Shown here in pieces: positions 32,994 to 41,713 of a stretch of 64,000 nt of DNA. The stretch comes from Embleya scabrispora (GTDB lineage: Bacteria; Actinomycetota; Actinomycetes; Streptomycetales; Streptomycetaceae): the NCBI RefSeq assembly GCF_002024165.1, contig NZ_MWQN01000003.1, positions 806,001 through 870,000 of the forward strand. Reading direction: 5' to 3'. Positions within the stretch are counted from its first letter, which is position 1, and each line of letters begins with the position of its first letter. The position numbers and the translations under genes are program-made. The notes beneath the pieces are model-generated. The model ran no database searches, had not been told where the DNA came from, and worked only from the letters and a program-made list of their open reading frames with translations.

Positions 32994-34190
32994 GTGCAAC
33001 GAATCTATGCCTGGCTGCGGGCGCATCCCCTGTGGGTCGACTCGGTATGCGCGATTCCGCCGTTCGGCCTCGGTGTTCTCCAGATCCTGTCCTACGAGTA
33101 CGGCATCGTCATGTCGCTCTGGGCCTACACGATCGTGGTGGCCCTGAGCCTGGGCATGGCGCTGCACCGGGTCCGGTCCCGGGTGGCGACGATGCTCGTG
33201 GTCGGGTCCGGGGTGGCCCAGTTGCTCTGCGACGGGACGATCACGTTCGCGAACTACGCGATGCTGGTGATCGCGTACACGGCCGCCAAGTCCGGACCGC
33301 GTTGGCTCTCCCGGGCCGCGCTCGCCGCCACGGTGCTGGCGCCGGCGGCCCTGCTGGCGCGTTTCCCGCACGCCGACGGCGAGAGCTTCAGGGCGAGCTT
33401 GTTCGCGTCCGTCTTCGTCGTCGTACTGCTCGCCATCTCCTGGGTGTTGGGCGATTCGATGCGCACCCGGCGCGCGTTCTACGCCGAGTTGATCGACCGC
33501 GCCGCCCGCCTGGAGGTCGAGCGCGACCAGCAGGCGCGGCTCGCCGCGGCGGCCGAACGCGCCCGGATCGCACGGGAGTTGCACGACGTGGTCGCGCACA
33601 ACGTGTCGGTGATGGTGGTCCAGGCCGACGGCGCCGCGTACGCGATCGACGCCGCGCCCGATTCGGCCCGGGAGGCCCTGGGCACGATCGCCGCCACCGG
33701 CCGCGAAGCGCTCGCCGAGATGCGCCGCCTGCTGGGTGTACTGCGTTCCGAGAGCGACGTCGAGGCCTTCGTCCCTCAGCCCGGCGTCGACCAGCTCGAC
33801 GAGTTGCTCACCCGGGTCCGCGGCGCGGGCCTGATGGTCGACCTGCACGTCGAGGGCCGTCCCGTCGAACTGTCCCAGGGCATCGGCCTGACCGTGTACC
33901 GCATCGTCCAGGAGGCCCTGACCAACACCCGCAAACACGGCGGACCCGGCGTCGGCGCCCGGGTCGTCCTGCGCTACACGGGCGAGGACATCGAACTCGA
34001 CGTGCGCGACGACGGCCGCGGCGAGTCGGCTCCCGGCGACGGCATGGGCCACGGCCTGGTCGGCATGAACGAACGGGTCGCCCTGTTCGGCGGTCGCCTG
34101 GAAACCGGCCCCTACCCGTCGGGCGGCTGGCGTGTGCACGCCCTGCTCCCCACCCGCCCCCGCACACCCGCCCTGCCGGGACGTCCGTAG
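32994..34190 (+). CDS. Sensor histidine kinase (NarL-partner type), orphan
   Basis: The 398-residue protein has about four to five membrane helices in residues 10-165 (IVMSLWAYTIVVALSLGMAL; ASVFVVVLLAISWVL). The HisKA_3 dimerisation helix is ERARIARELHDVVAHNVSVM with the phospho-accepting His in ELHD. The HATPase domain has the N-box IVQEALTNTRKHGGPG, G1 DVRDDGRG and G2 GHGLVGMNERVALFGGRL. Such kinases normally sit just before a LuxR-type response regulator. Here the next gene is on the other strand, so its partner is elsewhere. The GTG at 32994 lacks a Shine-Dalgarno; TACGGT (32982-32987) suggests leaderless transcription. Confidence 0.92.
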   Translation: MQRIYAWLRAHPLWVDSVCAIPPFGLGVLQILSYEYGIVMSLWAYTIVVALSLGMALHRVRSRVATMLVVGSGVAQLLCDGTITFANYAMLVIAYTAAKSGPRWLSRAALAATVLAPAALLARFPHADGESFRASLFASVFVVVLLAISWVLGDSMRTRRAFYAELIDRAARLEVERDQQARLAAAAERARIARELHDVVAHNVSVMVVQADGAAYAIDAAPDSAREALGTIAATGREALAEMRRLLGVLRSESDVEAFVPQPGVDQLDELLTRVRGAGLMVDLHVEGRPVELSQGIGLTVYRIVQEALTNTRKHGGPGVGARVVLRYTGEDIELDVRDDGRGESAPGDGMGHGLVGMNERVALFGGRLETGPYPSGGWRVHALLPTRPRTPALPGRP

Positions 34191-34232
34191 GCACCACCAC
34201 ACGACCGCGCCGACCGCAACGCCCCCCGGCCC

Positions 34233-35585
34233 TCAGCCCCCTCGGCCCGCCGCCGTACCCGCCCACCGCATCGCCGTGTCCGGGTCGGCCGTCTCCACCA
34301 CCCGGTTCCGCAGCCGTTGGTGCAGCGCGGCCCGCAGTTCGAGGACGCGCGGGGCCGTCGAGCCGGGCAGCAGCGGCCCCCGGTAGCGGTCCAGGAGGGT
34401 GTCGGCCGTGGTGTCGCGGTTCGACAACGCGTGGTCCAGGTCGAGGAAGTCGGCCTCGCAGTCCCCGGTCAGCCGATACGGGTCCGACGCCAGCCGATGG
34501 CCCAGGATCGCGCGCAGCCGGGCGAGTTCGGCCCGCGCCGTGGCCGGGCGGCCGGTCGGGCCGTACACCGCCTCGGTGATCGCCTTCGCCGTCATCCCGC
34601 CCGGTTCGCTCAGCAGCGTGGTGACGATCTCCGCGTGCCGGCGCGTGAGTTCGTGGGTGGCGCCGGCCACGTGCAGCCGCGCCCGGCGCAGCCCGAGCGC
34701 CTCGAGGCGCATCGGCGCTGCGGTCACCGGCCCGGAGGCGCCGTCCTCGGCGATGAGCAGGAACAGGCCGCCCGAGGCCAGCCGTTCGACGAGCACGAGT
34801 TGTCCGCCGGGCAGCAGCATCGGGCCTTCGCCGACCGGCATCGGGATCCGATTCGGCAGCCAGCCGGGCGGATCCGCGCGCACCACGCGCCCGCCGGCGT
34901 CGACGATCGCGCTCCGGGTGCCCAGTCGGCGGGCGATGCGCTCCACGTAGCGGGTGCGTACCCGCATCTCCTCGCGCAGGCGGACCGTCTCCAACTCCGA
35001 CTGGGCCAACCGCCGGGCGGTATCGAGCAGGGGGATCGCCAGTGGTTGCCAGTGCCGTTCCGGGCAGGTGAAGTCCAGGATCCCGAGCAGGTCGCCGCTG
35101 ATCGGATCGTGGATGGGCGTGGCGGTGCAGGTGTAGGCAGTGGCCGCGGACAGGAAGTGCTCGGCGCCGAACACCTGGAACGGCCGCCCTGTGGCCAACG
35201 CGGAGCCCACCCCGCTCGTGCCCGCCGCGTCCTCGCTCCACAGCGCACCGGGCAGCAGGTGTACCCGCTCCGCCGAGCGCAGCGACGTGTGGTCGCCCTG
35301 GACCCACAACAGGTGGCCCCGGGCGTCGCTGAGGAACAACAACCGGCCCGGATCCTCGGTCAGCCCGCCCAGCGAGCGGCGCAGCAGCGGCCAGATCCCG
35401 GTAAGCGCGTGTTCCTCGCGGTGGCGGGCCAGCTCGTCGTCGTCGAGGCGGACCGGGGGCAGGTAGGCGTCGGGAGCCAGCCCGTGTCGTCGGGCGCGCG
35501 ACCACGAGGCTCGGATCGGGCCTCGAACCCCCGAGGCCGTGCCGCCGCTCAGCGCCCGTTCCCGCGCGTCCGATCGGTGTGCCAT
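34233..35585 (-). CDS. GAF-domain transcriptional regulator (AcoR-like N-terminus, no AAA domain)
   Basis: The 450-residue protein starts like AcoR-type activators: RASWSRARRHGLAPDAYLPP, LFLSDARGHLLWVQGDHTSL and a GAF domain with GTSGVGSALATGRPFQVFGA and TATPIHDPISGDLLGILDFT (about residues 65-200). The sigma-54 AAA module is absent. Instead the C-terminal ~130 residues contain a winged-helix-like unit, RRHAEIVTTLLSEPGGMTAK to EAVYGPTGRPATARAELARL. This architecture is common in streptomycetes beside alcohol or aldehyde dehydrogenases. Here it is divergent from the alpha/beta hydrolase at 35758, its likely target. Confidence 0.8.
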   Translation of the reverse strand: MAHRSDARERALSGGTASGVRGPIRASWSRARRHGLAPDAYLPPVRLDDDELARHREEHALTGIWPLLRRSLGGLTEDPGRLLFLSDARGHLLWVQGDHTSLRSAERVHLLPGALWSEDAAGTSGVGSALATGRPFQVFGAEHFLSAATAYTCTATPIHDPISGDLLGILDFTCPERHWQPLAIPLLDTARRLAQSELETVRLREEMRVRTRYVERIARRLGTRSAIVDAGGRVVRADPPGWLPNRIPMPVGEGPMLLPGGQLVLVERLASGGLFLLIAEDGASGPVTAAPMRLEALGLRRARLHVAGATHELTRRHAEIVTTLLSEPGGMTAKAITEAVYGPTGRPATARAELARLRAILGHRLASDPYRLTGDCEADFLDLDHALSNRDTTADTLLDRYRGPLLPGSTAPRVLELRAALHQRLRNRVVETADPDTAMRWAGTAAGRGG

Positions 35586-35757
35586 GGAGTCATCATGCCG
35601 GCACGGTCGGTCGTCGGCGGGGCGGGTGTCCCCGCCGGTTCTGCAACGTTGGTGCAACCCCCCTGCGACGTCTGGCGCAACGGCTGCCGGCTCGCGCAGA
35701 CTGCCGGCAGTGCGGCGCGGCGAACGGGGTGCCGTGACCGAGACCGGAGGAGATGGC

Positions 35758-36567
35758 GTGCCCTACCTGGAACTGTCCGACACCGTCCCGCTCTACTACG
35801 AGGAGCACGGCGAGGGCCGGCCGGTCGTCCTGTTGCACGGTTGGACGATGAACGGCACCTTCTGGTCCGGGAACGTGGCCGCGCTGGCGGCGGAGAACCG
35901 GGTGATCGTGCCGGACTTCCGCGGCCACGGCCGGTCGGGGAAGACGCCCGAGGGTCATTCCCTGGACCAATACGCCCGCGATATCCGCGAGTTGGTTCGG
36001 GCCCTCGATCTCGCCGACGTGACCGTGGTGGGCTGGTCGATGGGCACCTCGGTACTGCTGTCGTACGTGCGGCAGTTCGGGTGCGAGGGGCTGCGCGGCG
36101 CGGTGTTCGTCGATCAGTCGCCGCGCTTCCTGGACGGCCCCGACTGGGAGTTCCCGCTGCTCGGCGGGTATTCCCCCACCGATCTGGCGGTGTTCGCGCA
36201 GACCGTGCGGCACGCTCGGCCGAGCGCCGTGAAGCCGTTCGTCGAGGCCTGTTTCGCCGAGCCGCCGGCCGCCGAGGCGGTGGACGCGGTGTACGCGGAG
36301 ACCACCCAGACGCACACGTCGTCCGCGCTCGACGTCTGGATGGACATGGCGCACGCGGACTGGCGGTCGGTGCTGCCGCAGGTGACGGTGCCGACCCTGC
36401 TGGTCTACGGCGAGCGCAGCCGGATCTTCCCGGGCGATCTGGCCGGGTGGCTGGCGGGTGTGCTGCCCGATGCGCGGATCGAGAGGTTCTCGGTCAGTGG
36501 GCACGTACCCTTCGTCGAGGAACACGAGCACTTCGACGCAGTCGTCACGGATTTCCTCCGCCGCTGA
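35758..36567 (+). CDS. Alpha/beta hydrolase (haloperoxidase/enol-lactonase-like)
   Basis: The 269-residue cytoplasmic protein has VVLLHGWTMNGTFWSGNVAA (oxyanion), DFRGHGRSGKTPEGHSL and the nucleophile elbow VVGWSMGTSVLLSYV. Its catalytic His is in FSVSGHVPFVEEHEHF. The position that usually carries the acid after strand 7 reads LLVYGERSRIFPGD, with Ser where Asp is normal. The Asp in GAVFVDQSPRFLDG, after strand 6, may replace it, as in some dehalogenase-like enzymes. GGAGGAG at 35746-35752 sets the GTG at 35758. The divergent GAF regulator probably controls it. Confidence 0.87.
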   Translation: MPYLELSDTVPLYYEEHGEGRPVVLLHGWTMNGTFWSGNVAALAAENRVIVPDFRGHGRSGKTPEGHSLDQYARDIRELVRALDLADVTVVGWSMGTSVLLSYVRQFGCEGLRGAVFVDQSPRFLDGPDWEFPLLGGYSPTDLAVFAQTVRHARPSAVKPFVEACFAEPPAAEAVDAVYAETTQTHTSSALDVWMDMAHADWRSVLPQVTVPTLLVYGERSRIFPGDLAGWLAGVLPDARIERFSVSGHVPFVEEHEHFDAVVTDFLRR

Positions 36568-36665
36568 TCTCCCCAGGCGCACCGGAGGAATACGCGGGCC
36601 CGCCCGGCGGGTATCCCCGCCTCGCCCGATCCGGGCGGCCCGTGACCCGAGAATCGGGAAGGCCG

Positions 36666-37604
36666 ATGATTGTGATGCCCCAGCAGGCGCCGGAGACCCG
36701 ATCGTGCGCGGGCCGGCCGGTGCCGGCTCGACTGCCGGTCCAGGGGTCCGCGACGCGCCGGTCCGGATTGCGCACCGATCTGCCGCATCCCGCTCGCATG
36801 TACGACTACTACCTGGGAGGCAAGAACAACTTCGGGGTCGATCGCGAGGCCGCCGACGCGGTGCTCGGGGCGGCTCCCGAGGTACGCGCGATGGCTCGGG
36901 CGAATCGGGCGTTCCTGCGCCGCGCGGTGTCGTTCGCGGCGGGGTGCGGGATCCGCCAGTTCCTCGACATCGGGGTCGGCATGCCCACCGCCCACGACAC
37001 CTACGAGTACGCGGTGGCGGCCACCGAGGAGGCGCGGGCGGTGTATGTGGACAACGATCCGCTGGTGCTCGCGCACGCTCGGGCGTTGTCCGGTCGGCCC
37101 GGTCGGGTGCGGGTGGTGGAGGGCGATCTCCGCGATCCGTACGCGTTGTTGGCGCGGGTGTGCGGGCGTTCGGGGCTGGATCTGGATCGGCCGGTGGCGG
37201 TGGTGCTGACCGCGGTGCTGCACTACCTGTCGGACGCGGACGATCCCCGGGCCGTGGTGGGCGCGTTGGCGGGTGCGATGGTGCCGGGCAGCATGCTGGT
37301 GCTCTCGCATGTCGCCGCCGATCTGCGGCCGGAGGCGGCGCGGGCCACGGCCGAGGCGTATCGCCGCTCCGCCGCCCCGCTGTTCCCGCGCACGGCGGCG
37401 CAGGTGCGGGCGCTGTTCCCGGGCCTGGACCCGGTCCGGCCGGGTGTGGTGCCGATCTCGTCGTGGCGCGCCGACCGACTTCCGCGTCCGCTGGTGGAGC
37501 GGGAGTGGATGTACGCGGGGGTGGCCCACAAGCCGCCTCCGGGACGCCGGGAGTGTTCGAGCACGGGCCGCATCCCGACCCGGGCCCTGCGCCCCTGCGC
37601 CTGA
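36666..37604 (+). CDS. SAM-dependent methyltransferase (PF04672/DUF574 family)
   Basis: The 312-residue protein matches the large actinobacterial DUF574 family: HPARMYDYYLGGKNNFGVDR, AMARANRAFLRRAVSFAAGC, the SAM-binding motif IRQFLDIGVGMPTAHDTYEY, VYVDNDPLVLAHARAL and AVVLTAVLHYLSDADDPRAV. The native substrate of the family is unknown; members are abundant targets of developmental regulators in Streptomyces. ATG 36666 follows GGAAGG closely. An N-terminal extension of about 40 residues and a Cys/Arg-rich tail (CSSTGRIPTRALRPCA) exceed the usual ~270 residues. Confidence 0.88.
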   Translation: MIVMPQQAPETRSCAGRPVPARLPVQGSATRRSGLRTDLPHPARMYDYYLGGKNNFGVDREAADAVLGAAPEVRAMARANRAFLRRAVSFAAGCGIRQFLDIGVGMPTAHDTYEYAVAATEEARAVYVDNDPLVLAHARALSGRPGRVRVVEGDLRDPYALLARVCGRSGLDLDRPVAVVLTAVLHYLSDADDPRAVVGALAGAMVPGSMLVLSHVAADLRPEAARATAEAYRRSAAPLFPRTAAQVRALFPGLDPVRPGVVPISSWRADRLPRPLVEREWMYAGVAHKPPPGRRECSSTGRIPTRALRPCA

Positions 37605-38120
37605 GCCGGCCGCAGCCCCACAGGGGAGGGCTGCGACCGGCCGGCACAGACCCGCCACACGCGTCGGCCACCGGACCGGTATGCGAGGGCAAACCCACGA
37701 ACCGCCCCCGAATCAACCGACTCCGACACGCGGTCACCCGACCACACCCGGCCCGGCCGCACCGGATCCGGGCACCGCACCCCCACGCCCGAGCCGGCCG
37801 CAGCCCCGCAGGGGAGGGCTGCGACCGATCCGGAAACGGACCCGCGCACGTCGGCCGCCGGATCGGCGTATGAAGGGGGCCTCCGCGGTCGGCCCCGAGT
37901 CGGCCCACTCCGGCACGAGGTCGCCGGCCGCGTACTCGGCCCCGGCACCGCACGACCGCGCCGAATCCGGGCACCGCGCCCCGGCCGGCCGCAGCCCCGC
38001 AGGGGAGGGCTGCGACCGATCCGGAAACGGACCCGCGCGCGCGTCGGCCGCCGGATCGGTGTGGGGGCGGCCCGCGCGACCGGCCCCGAGTCCAACCGAC
38101 TCCGGCACGGGATCGCTCGG
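37604..38120. repeat. Three ~190-bp tandem repeats with nested hairpins
   Basis: A core CGCAGCCC-(9 bases)-GGGCTGCG, itself an 8-bp hairpin, occurs at 37611-37635, 37799-37823 and 37990-38014, spaced 188 and 191 bases. After each core the sequence continues alike: ACCGATCCGGAAACGGACCC in copies 2 and 3, diverged in copy 1. A second inverted pair, CCGATCCGG / CCGGATCGG, surrounds it. Later blocks (GAGTC..ACTCCGGCACG, GGATCCGGGCACCGC) also recur. Frames are open on the minus strand only because of the repetition. It fills the 605-base gap between the methyltransferase and the DeoR gene. Confidence 0.85.
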
Positions 38121-38209
38121 CCGCGTGCCCGGCCCGTTGCCGCACGGCGCCGCCCAACCACCCGCACCGCCGCGCCGAAGCGCCCCGCGCCGCCGAGGAC
38201 GGTCGGCCC

Positions 38210-38968
38210 TCAGACCACCGTCACCGCGACCCCCGCCGCCGCGATCCGGGCCAGTTCGTCCTTCGGCGCGTCCGCGTCGGTGACCAGGTGGCCGATTCCG
38301 GACAGCGGGCAGATGCGTGCCAGGGTTGCCTTTCCGATCTTGGAGTGGTCCGCCACCACGATGGTGTGGTTGCTGCGGTCGGTGAAGGCCCGGTCGGTGG
38401 CGGCTTCGAGTTGGTCGTGGGTGGTGCAGCCGTGGGCGGCGCTGATTCCGTCCACTCCCAGGAAGGTCACGTCGGTGTAGTAGTCGGCGAGGGTCTTCTC
38501 GGCGATCGGGCCGACCAGTTCGTAGCTCTCCTTGCGGGCGGTGCCACCGATCACCACGAGCGTGACGTCCTTGTGCAGGACCAGTTCGGCGGCGATGTTC
38601 ACCGCGTTGGTGACGATGGTGACCGGCCCGCGCTCGGCCAGGATGCGGGCGATCTCGGTGGCGGTGGAGCCGCCGGTCAGGCCGACCACGGCCTCCGCCG
38701 GGACCAGGGCCGCCGCGGCGCGGGCGATAGCCAGCTTCTCCGGTCGGCGGCGCTCGCTGCGGTACTGCATCGGCGTCTCCAGGCCGATGTTGCCCACGGA
38801 CGCCCCGCCGTGCGTACGGCGCAGCAGGTTCACCGCGTCCAGGTGCTGGAGGTCGCGGCGCACCGTGGCCCCCGAGACCGCCAAGATCGCGGACAACTCC
38901 TCGACGCTCACGCTCCCGTGTGCGGCAACGTGTTCGAGGATGCGCGCATGGCGCTCGGTTCTCAACAT
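38210..38968 (-). CDS. DeoR/GlpR-family repressor (AgaR-like)
   Basis: The 252-residue protein has the DeoR winged helix: RTERHARILEHVAAHGSVSV, EELSAILAVSGATVRRDLQH, LRRTHGGASVGN. The sugar-phosphate-sensing DeoRC domain follows: VVGLTGGSTATEIARILAER, VTIVTNAVNIAAELVLHKDV, VVADHSKIGKATLARICPL. Family members are inactivated by phosphorylated sugars, and the closest well-known type is AgaR of amino-sugar use. It is divergent from the GH114 gene and precedes the ABC-PfkB-GH4 operon, its probable targets. Confidence 0.9.
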   Translation of the reverse strand: MLRTERHARILEHVAAHGSVSVEELSAILAVSGATVRRDLQHLDAVNLLRRTHGGASVGNIGLETPMQYRSERRRPEKLAIARAAAALVPAEAVVGLTGGSTATEIARILAERGPVTIVTNAVNIAAELVLHKDVTLVVIGGTARKESYELVGPIAEKTLADYYTDVTFLGVDGISAAHGCTTHDQLEAATDRAFTDRSNHTIVVADHSKIGKATLARICPLSGIGHLVTDADAPKDELARIAAAGVAVTVV

Positions 38969-38984
38969 CCGCGCAGCATATCCG

Positions 38985-39101
38985 TGCGCATTCGCGCAGT
39001 CACGGGATCCGTCGGCGCGAACAACAAGGAGTCAGGGAGGGCATTTCCGGCCCCACACGGCAACTCCCGTGCGCACTGTGCGCACTGACGATCCCTTGAC
39101 A
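38985..39101. promoter_or_regulatory. Candidate DeoR operators between the repressor and GH114 genes
   Basis: TGCGC-ATTC-GCGCA (38985-38998) is palindromic and lies 17 bases upstream of the DeoR start. TGCGCA-CTG-TGCGCA (39070-39084) lies just upstream of the GH114 -35 element at 39096. The shared TGCGCA word and placement on both sides suggest one repressor binding both. Confidence 0.5.
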
Positions 39102-39124
39102 TGACGAATGTTGCTCGATTTACT
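39096..39124 (+). promoter_or_regulatory. Probable sigma-70 promoter for the GH114 gene
   Basis: TTGACA at 39096-39101 and TTTACT at 39119-39124 are 17 bases apart, in a locally AT-rich stretch. A 5' leader of about 130 bases would follow. Confidence 0.6.
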
Positions 39125-39262
39125 GCTCCGACGCCGAACAGCGCAATCGGCGTCAAAGGTACGCCCAGCCGGTAGCCGGCGTGAAGCCGCAAGCCCGGAC
39201 AAAGTCGCCAGGATGCCAGTCGACATCCGAGGCGGGGACGTATCCTCCGCACCTGGAGTTCG

Positions 39263-40117
39263 ATGATGAACACCTTCCTCCCGGGTAGATCGGCCCGCCG
39301 TCTCGCCGCCCTCGCGGCGACCACCGCGGCGATCGCGGGATCCCTGTTCCTCACCTCGTCCGCGAGCGCCGGCACCGCCGAACCCGCGAACGCACCCGAG
39401 AGCGCCGCCGTCACCCCGCCGCCCACCCACGCGAACTTCGACTACCAGATCGGCGGCGCCTACACGCCGCCCAGCGGGGTCGAGGTGGTCACCCGCGACC
39501 ACTCCGCCACCCCGGCGCCCGGCCTGTACAACATCTGTTACGTCAACGCCTTCCAGGCCCAAAAGGGCGCCGAGGGCGACTGGAAACCGGGCGAGTTGCT
39601 GCGCCGCGACGACGACACCGTGGTCTACGACGGCAAGTGGAAGGAGGCGCTGCTCGACATCCGCACCCCCGAGAAGCGCACATCCGTCGCCGCCAAGGTC
39701 AACGCCCTGATCGACGAGTGCGCGGGCAAGGGTTTCCAGGCCGTCGAGCCGGACAACTACGACAGCTACACCCGTTCCGAGGACCTGATCACCGCCGAGA
39801 ACGCCAAGGCGTTCGTCACGCTGCTCTCCGCGCACGCGCATCGGCGCGGTCTGGCCATCGCCCAGAAGAACACCTCCGAACTGGCCCCCGACCGCGCAAG
39901 CACCGGACTCGACTTCGCCGTCGCCGAGGAATGCGGCCAGTGGAACGAATGCGGGGACTACACCGCGTCGTTCGGCAACAACGTGATCGTGATCGAGTAC
40001 ACCGCCAAGGGCTTGAACACCGCCTGCTCCAAGTGGGGTGGCAAGCTCAGCGTCGTGCGCCGCGACCTGAACGTCGTCCCGGCCGGCAGCAGCGGATACC
40101 TGCGCAAGACCTGCTGA
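39263..40117 (+). CDS. Secreted endo-alpha-1,4-polygalactosaminidase (GH114)
   Basis: The ~284-residue protein has a signal peptide (RRLAALAATTAAIAGSLFLT, cleavage after SASA). The GH114 barrel has ANFDYQIGGAYTPPSGVEVV, GLYNICYVNAFQAQKGAEGD, CAGKGFQAVEPDNYDSYTRS, GLAIAQKNTSELA, VAEECGQWNECGDYTASFG and VIVIEYTAKGLNTACSKWGG. The acidic residues in EPDNYD and AEECGQ are the likely catalytic pair. Such enzymes cut alpha-1,4-linked galactosamine polymers. ATG 39263 and ATG 39266 are adjacent; GGAG at 39255-39258 favours the second. Divergent from the DeoR repressor. Confidence 0.88.
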   Translation: MMNTFLPGRSARRLAALAATTAAIAGSLFLTSSASAGTAEPANAPESAAVTPPPTHANFDYQIGGAYTPPSGVEVVTRDHSATPAPGLYNICYVNAFQAQKGAEGDWKPGELLRRDDDTVVYDGKWKEALLDIRTPEKRTSVAAKVNALIDECAGKGFQAVEPDNYDSYTRSEDLITAENAKAFVTLLSAHAHRRGLAIAQKNTSELAPDRASTGLDFAVAEECGQWNECGDYTASFGNNVIVIEYTAKGLNTACSKWGGKLSVVRRDLNVVPAGSSGYLRKTC

Positions 40118-40158
40118 TCCCCGGCCACGATCGTCGGCCCGGCGCCCCGATCCCGCGC

Positions 40159-40211
40159 GGATCCCGCACGGATCCCGCACGGATCCCGCACGGATCCCGC
40201 ACGGATCCCGC
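40159..40211. repeat. Five 11-bp tandem repeats
   Basis: GGATCCCGCAC-type units start at 40159, 40170, 40181, 40192 and 40203, exactly 11 bases apart (the first has GC for AC). They lie between the GH114 stop and the solute-binding-protein gene. The roughly one-helical-turn period puts every GGATCC on the same DNA face. Confidence 0.8.
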
Positions 40212-40358
40212 CGCCGGGCCATCCCCTCCGCCGCGCACGCCCACCCCCTCTCGCCCTCGCCCCGTCCGGTCCCGCCCGGGGCGACCGCCGACGCGCGCGC
40301 CCACCCGCTCTCGCCCCCGCCCCGCCCCGCACGCGTTCCGACAACTCCCGGAGGTCCA

Positions 40359-41687
40359 GTGGTTCTCGACCGGTTCCATCCCACCGGCCTCTCCCGGCGC
40401 GGCCTGCTCCGCATCGGCGCCGGTGCCGCCGCCGCGACGGCGCTGTCCACGACGTTGGCCGGATGCGCCGGCACCGACGACGGCGTGGGCGCCGACGGCC
40501 GGGTCACGATCGAGATGTGGCACGGCCAGACCGACACGGGGCGCGAGGGCCTGGAGGCCCTGGTCGAGCGGTTCCACCAGACCCAGTCGGGCATCCGCGT
40601 CGACCTCGGCGGCGGCGTGCTCGCCGACGCGATGCTCCAGAAGATCACCGCCGCGCTCGCCGCCGGCTCCTATCCCGACATCGCCTACGTCTTCGGCTCC
40701 GACCTCGCCGGCGTCGCCCGCAGCCCCAAGGTGGTCGACCTCGGCGACACCGTGCGCTCGGCCCCCACCCCGTGGGAGGACTACTGGGATCCGGCCCGCC
40801 AGGCGGTCACCATCAACAGCCGGGTACGGGCGGCGCCCGCCGTCCTGGACGCGCTCGCCGTGATGTGCAACAAGAAGCTCTTCGAGGACGCCGGCATCCC
40901 GCTCCCGCAACCCGGTTGGACCTGGAACGACTTCCTGGCCACCGCACAGCGCCTCACCGACGCGCAGCACGGCGTCTTCGGCACCGGCTGGCCGGGCGTG
41001 GGCGACGAGGACACCGTCTGGCGGTTGTGGCCGATGATCTGGGACCTCGGCGGCGACGTGGTCGCCGAGAACGGCCGCGACATCGGCTTCCGCGAGGTCG
41101 GCGCCCGCGCCCTGGAGACGGTCGAGGCGCTGGCCCGCGCCAAGAGCGTCTACATCGACCCCAAGCCCGGCGGCGAGCAGATGTACCAGGTCTTCACCTC
41201 CGGCCGTATGGGCATGGTGGTCACCGGCCCCTGGCAGATCCCCGACGTCACCGAGGCGGGGATCGACTACCACGTGGTGCCGCTGCCGAGCTACAGCGGC
41301 CGGCCGATGACCATCTGCGGCCCCGACACCTGGACCGTCTTCGACAACGGCGGCGCCCGGGTGCGCGCCGCGCGCACCTTCGTGTCCTGGCTCAACCAGC
41401 CCGAGCAGGACGTCGAATGGGGCGTGCGGGTCGGCAGCCTGCCGCTGAGCCGGATCTGCGAGGCCAAACCCGAGTGGCGCGCGCACGCCGCCGAGACACC
41501 GGGCCTGGACGTGTTCACCCGCGCGCTGGAAACGGCCCGGGTCCGCCCCGCGCACCCCGCCTATCCGCAGATCTCCACGGCCCTCGGCGAGGCCATCGTG
41601 TCCGTGCTGCTCGGCAAGAGCAGTCCGACCCGGGCCCTGAACCGCTGCGCCGCCGCGGCGAAGGCCGCCCTCGTCATACCGCGTTGA
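40359..41687 (+). CDS. ABC sugar transporter, solute-binding lipoprotein
   Basis: The 442-residue family-1 binding protein starts with a twin-arginine lipoprotein signal, LSRRGLLRIGAGAAAATALS with lipobox TTLAGC. The body has VTIEMWHGQTDTGREGLEAL, AALAAGSYPDIAYVFGSDLA, MCNKKLFEDAGIPLPQPGWT, TSGRMGMVVTGPWQIPDV and YSGRPMTICGPDTWTVFDN. It captures a sugar or oligosaccharide outside the membrane for the two permeases that follow. GGAGG (40350-40354) precedes the GTG. No ATPase is encoded nearby; streptomycete sugar ABC systems usually share MsiK. Confidence 0.92.
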   Translation: MVLDRFHPTGLSRRGLLRIGAGAAAATALSTTLAGCAGTDDGVGADGRVTIEMWHGQTDTGREGLEALVERFHQTQSGIRVDLGGGVLADAMLQKITAALAAGSYPDIAYVFGSDLAGVARSPKVVDLGDTVRSAPTPWEDYWDPARQAVTINSRVRAAPAVLDALAVMCNKKLFEDAGIPLPQPGWTWNDFLATAQRLTDAQHGVFGTGWPGVGDEDTVWRLWPMIWDLGGDVVAENGRDIGFREVGARALETVEALARAKSVYIDPKPGGEQMYQVFTSGRMGMVVTGPWQIPDVTEAGIDYHVVPLPSYSGRPMTICGPDTWTVFDNGGARVRAARTFVSWLNQPEQDVEWGVRVGSLPLSRICEAKPEWRAHAAETPGLDVFTRALETARVRPAHPAYPQISTALGEAIVSVLLGKSSPTRALNRCAAAAKAALVIPR

Positions 41688-41713
41688 CGAATACCGCGTT
41701 GAGGAGCCCCACC

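Noticed and set aside
37734..38167. Minus-strand protein with repeated SVAALPCGAAAG segments
   Set aside because: The repetition follows the intergenic ~190-bp elements. The frames shift between copies and no start site is present.
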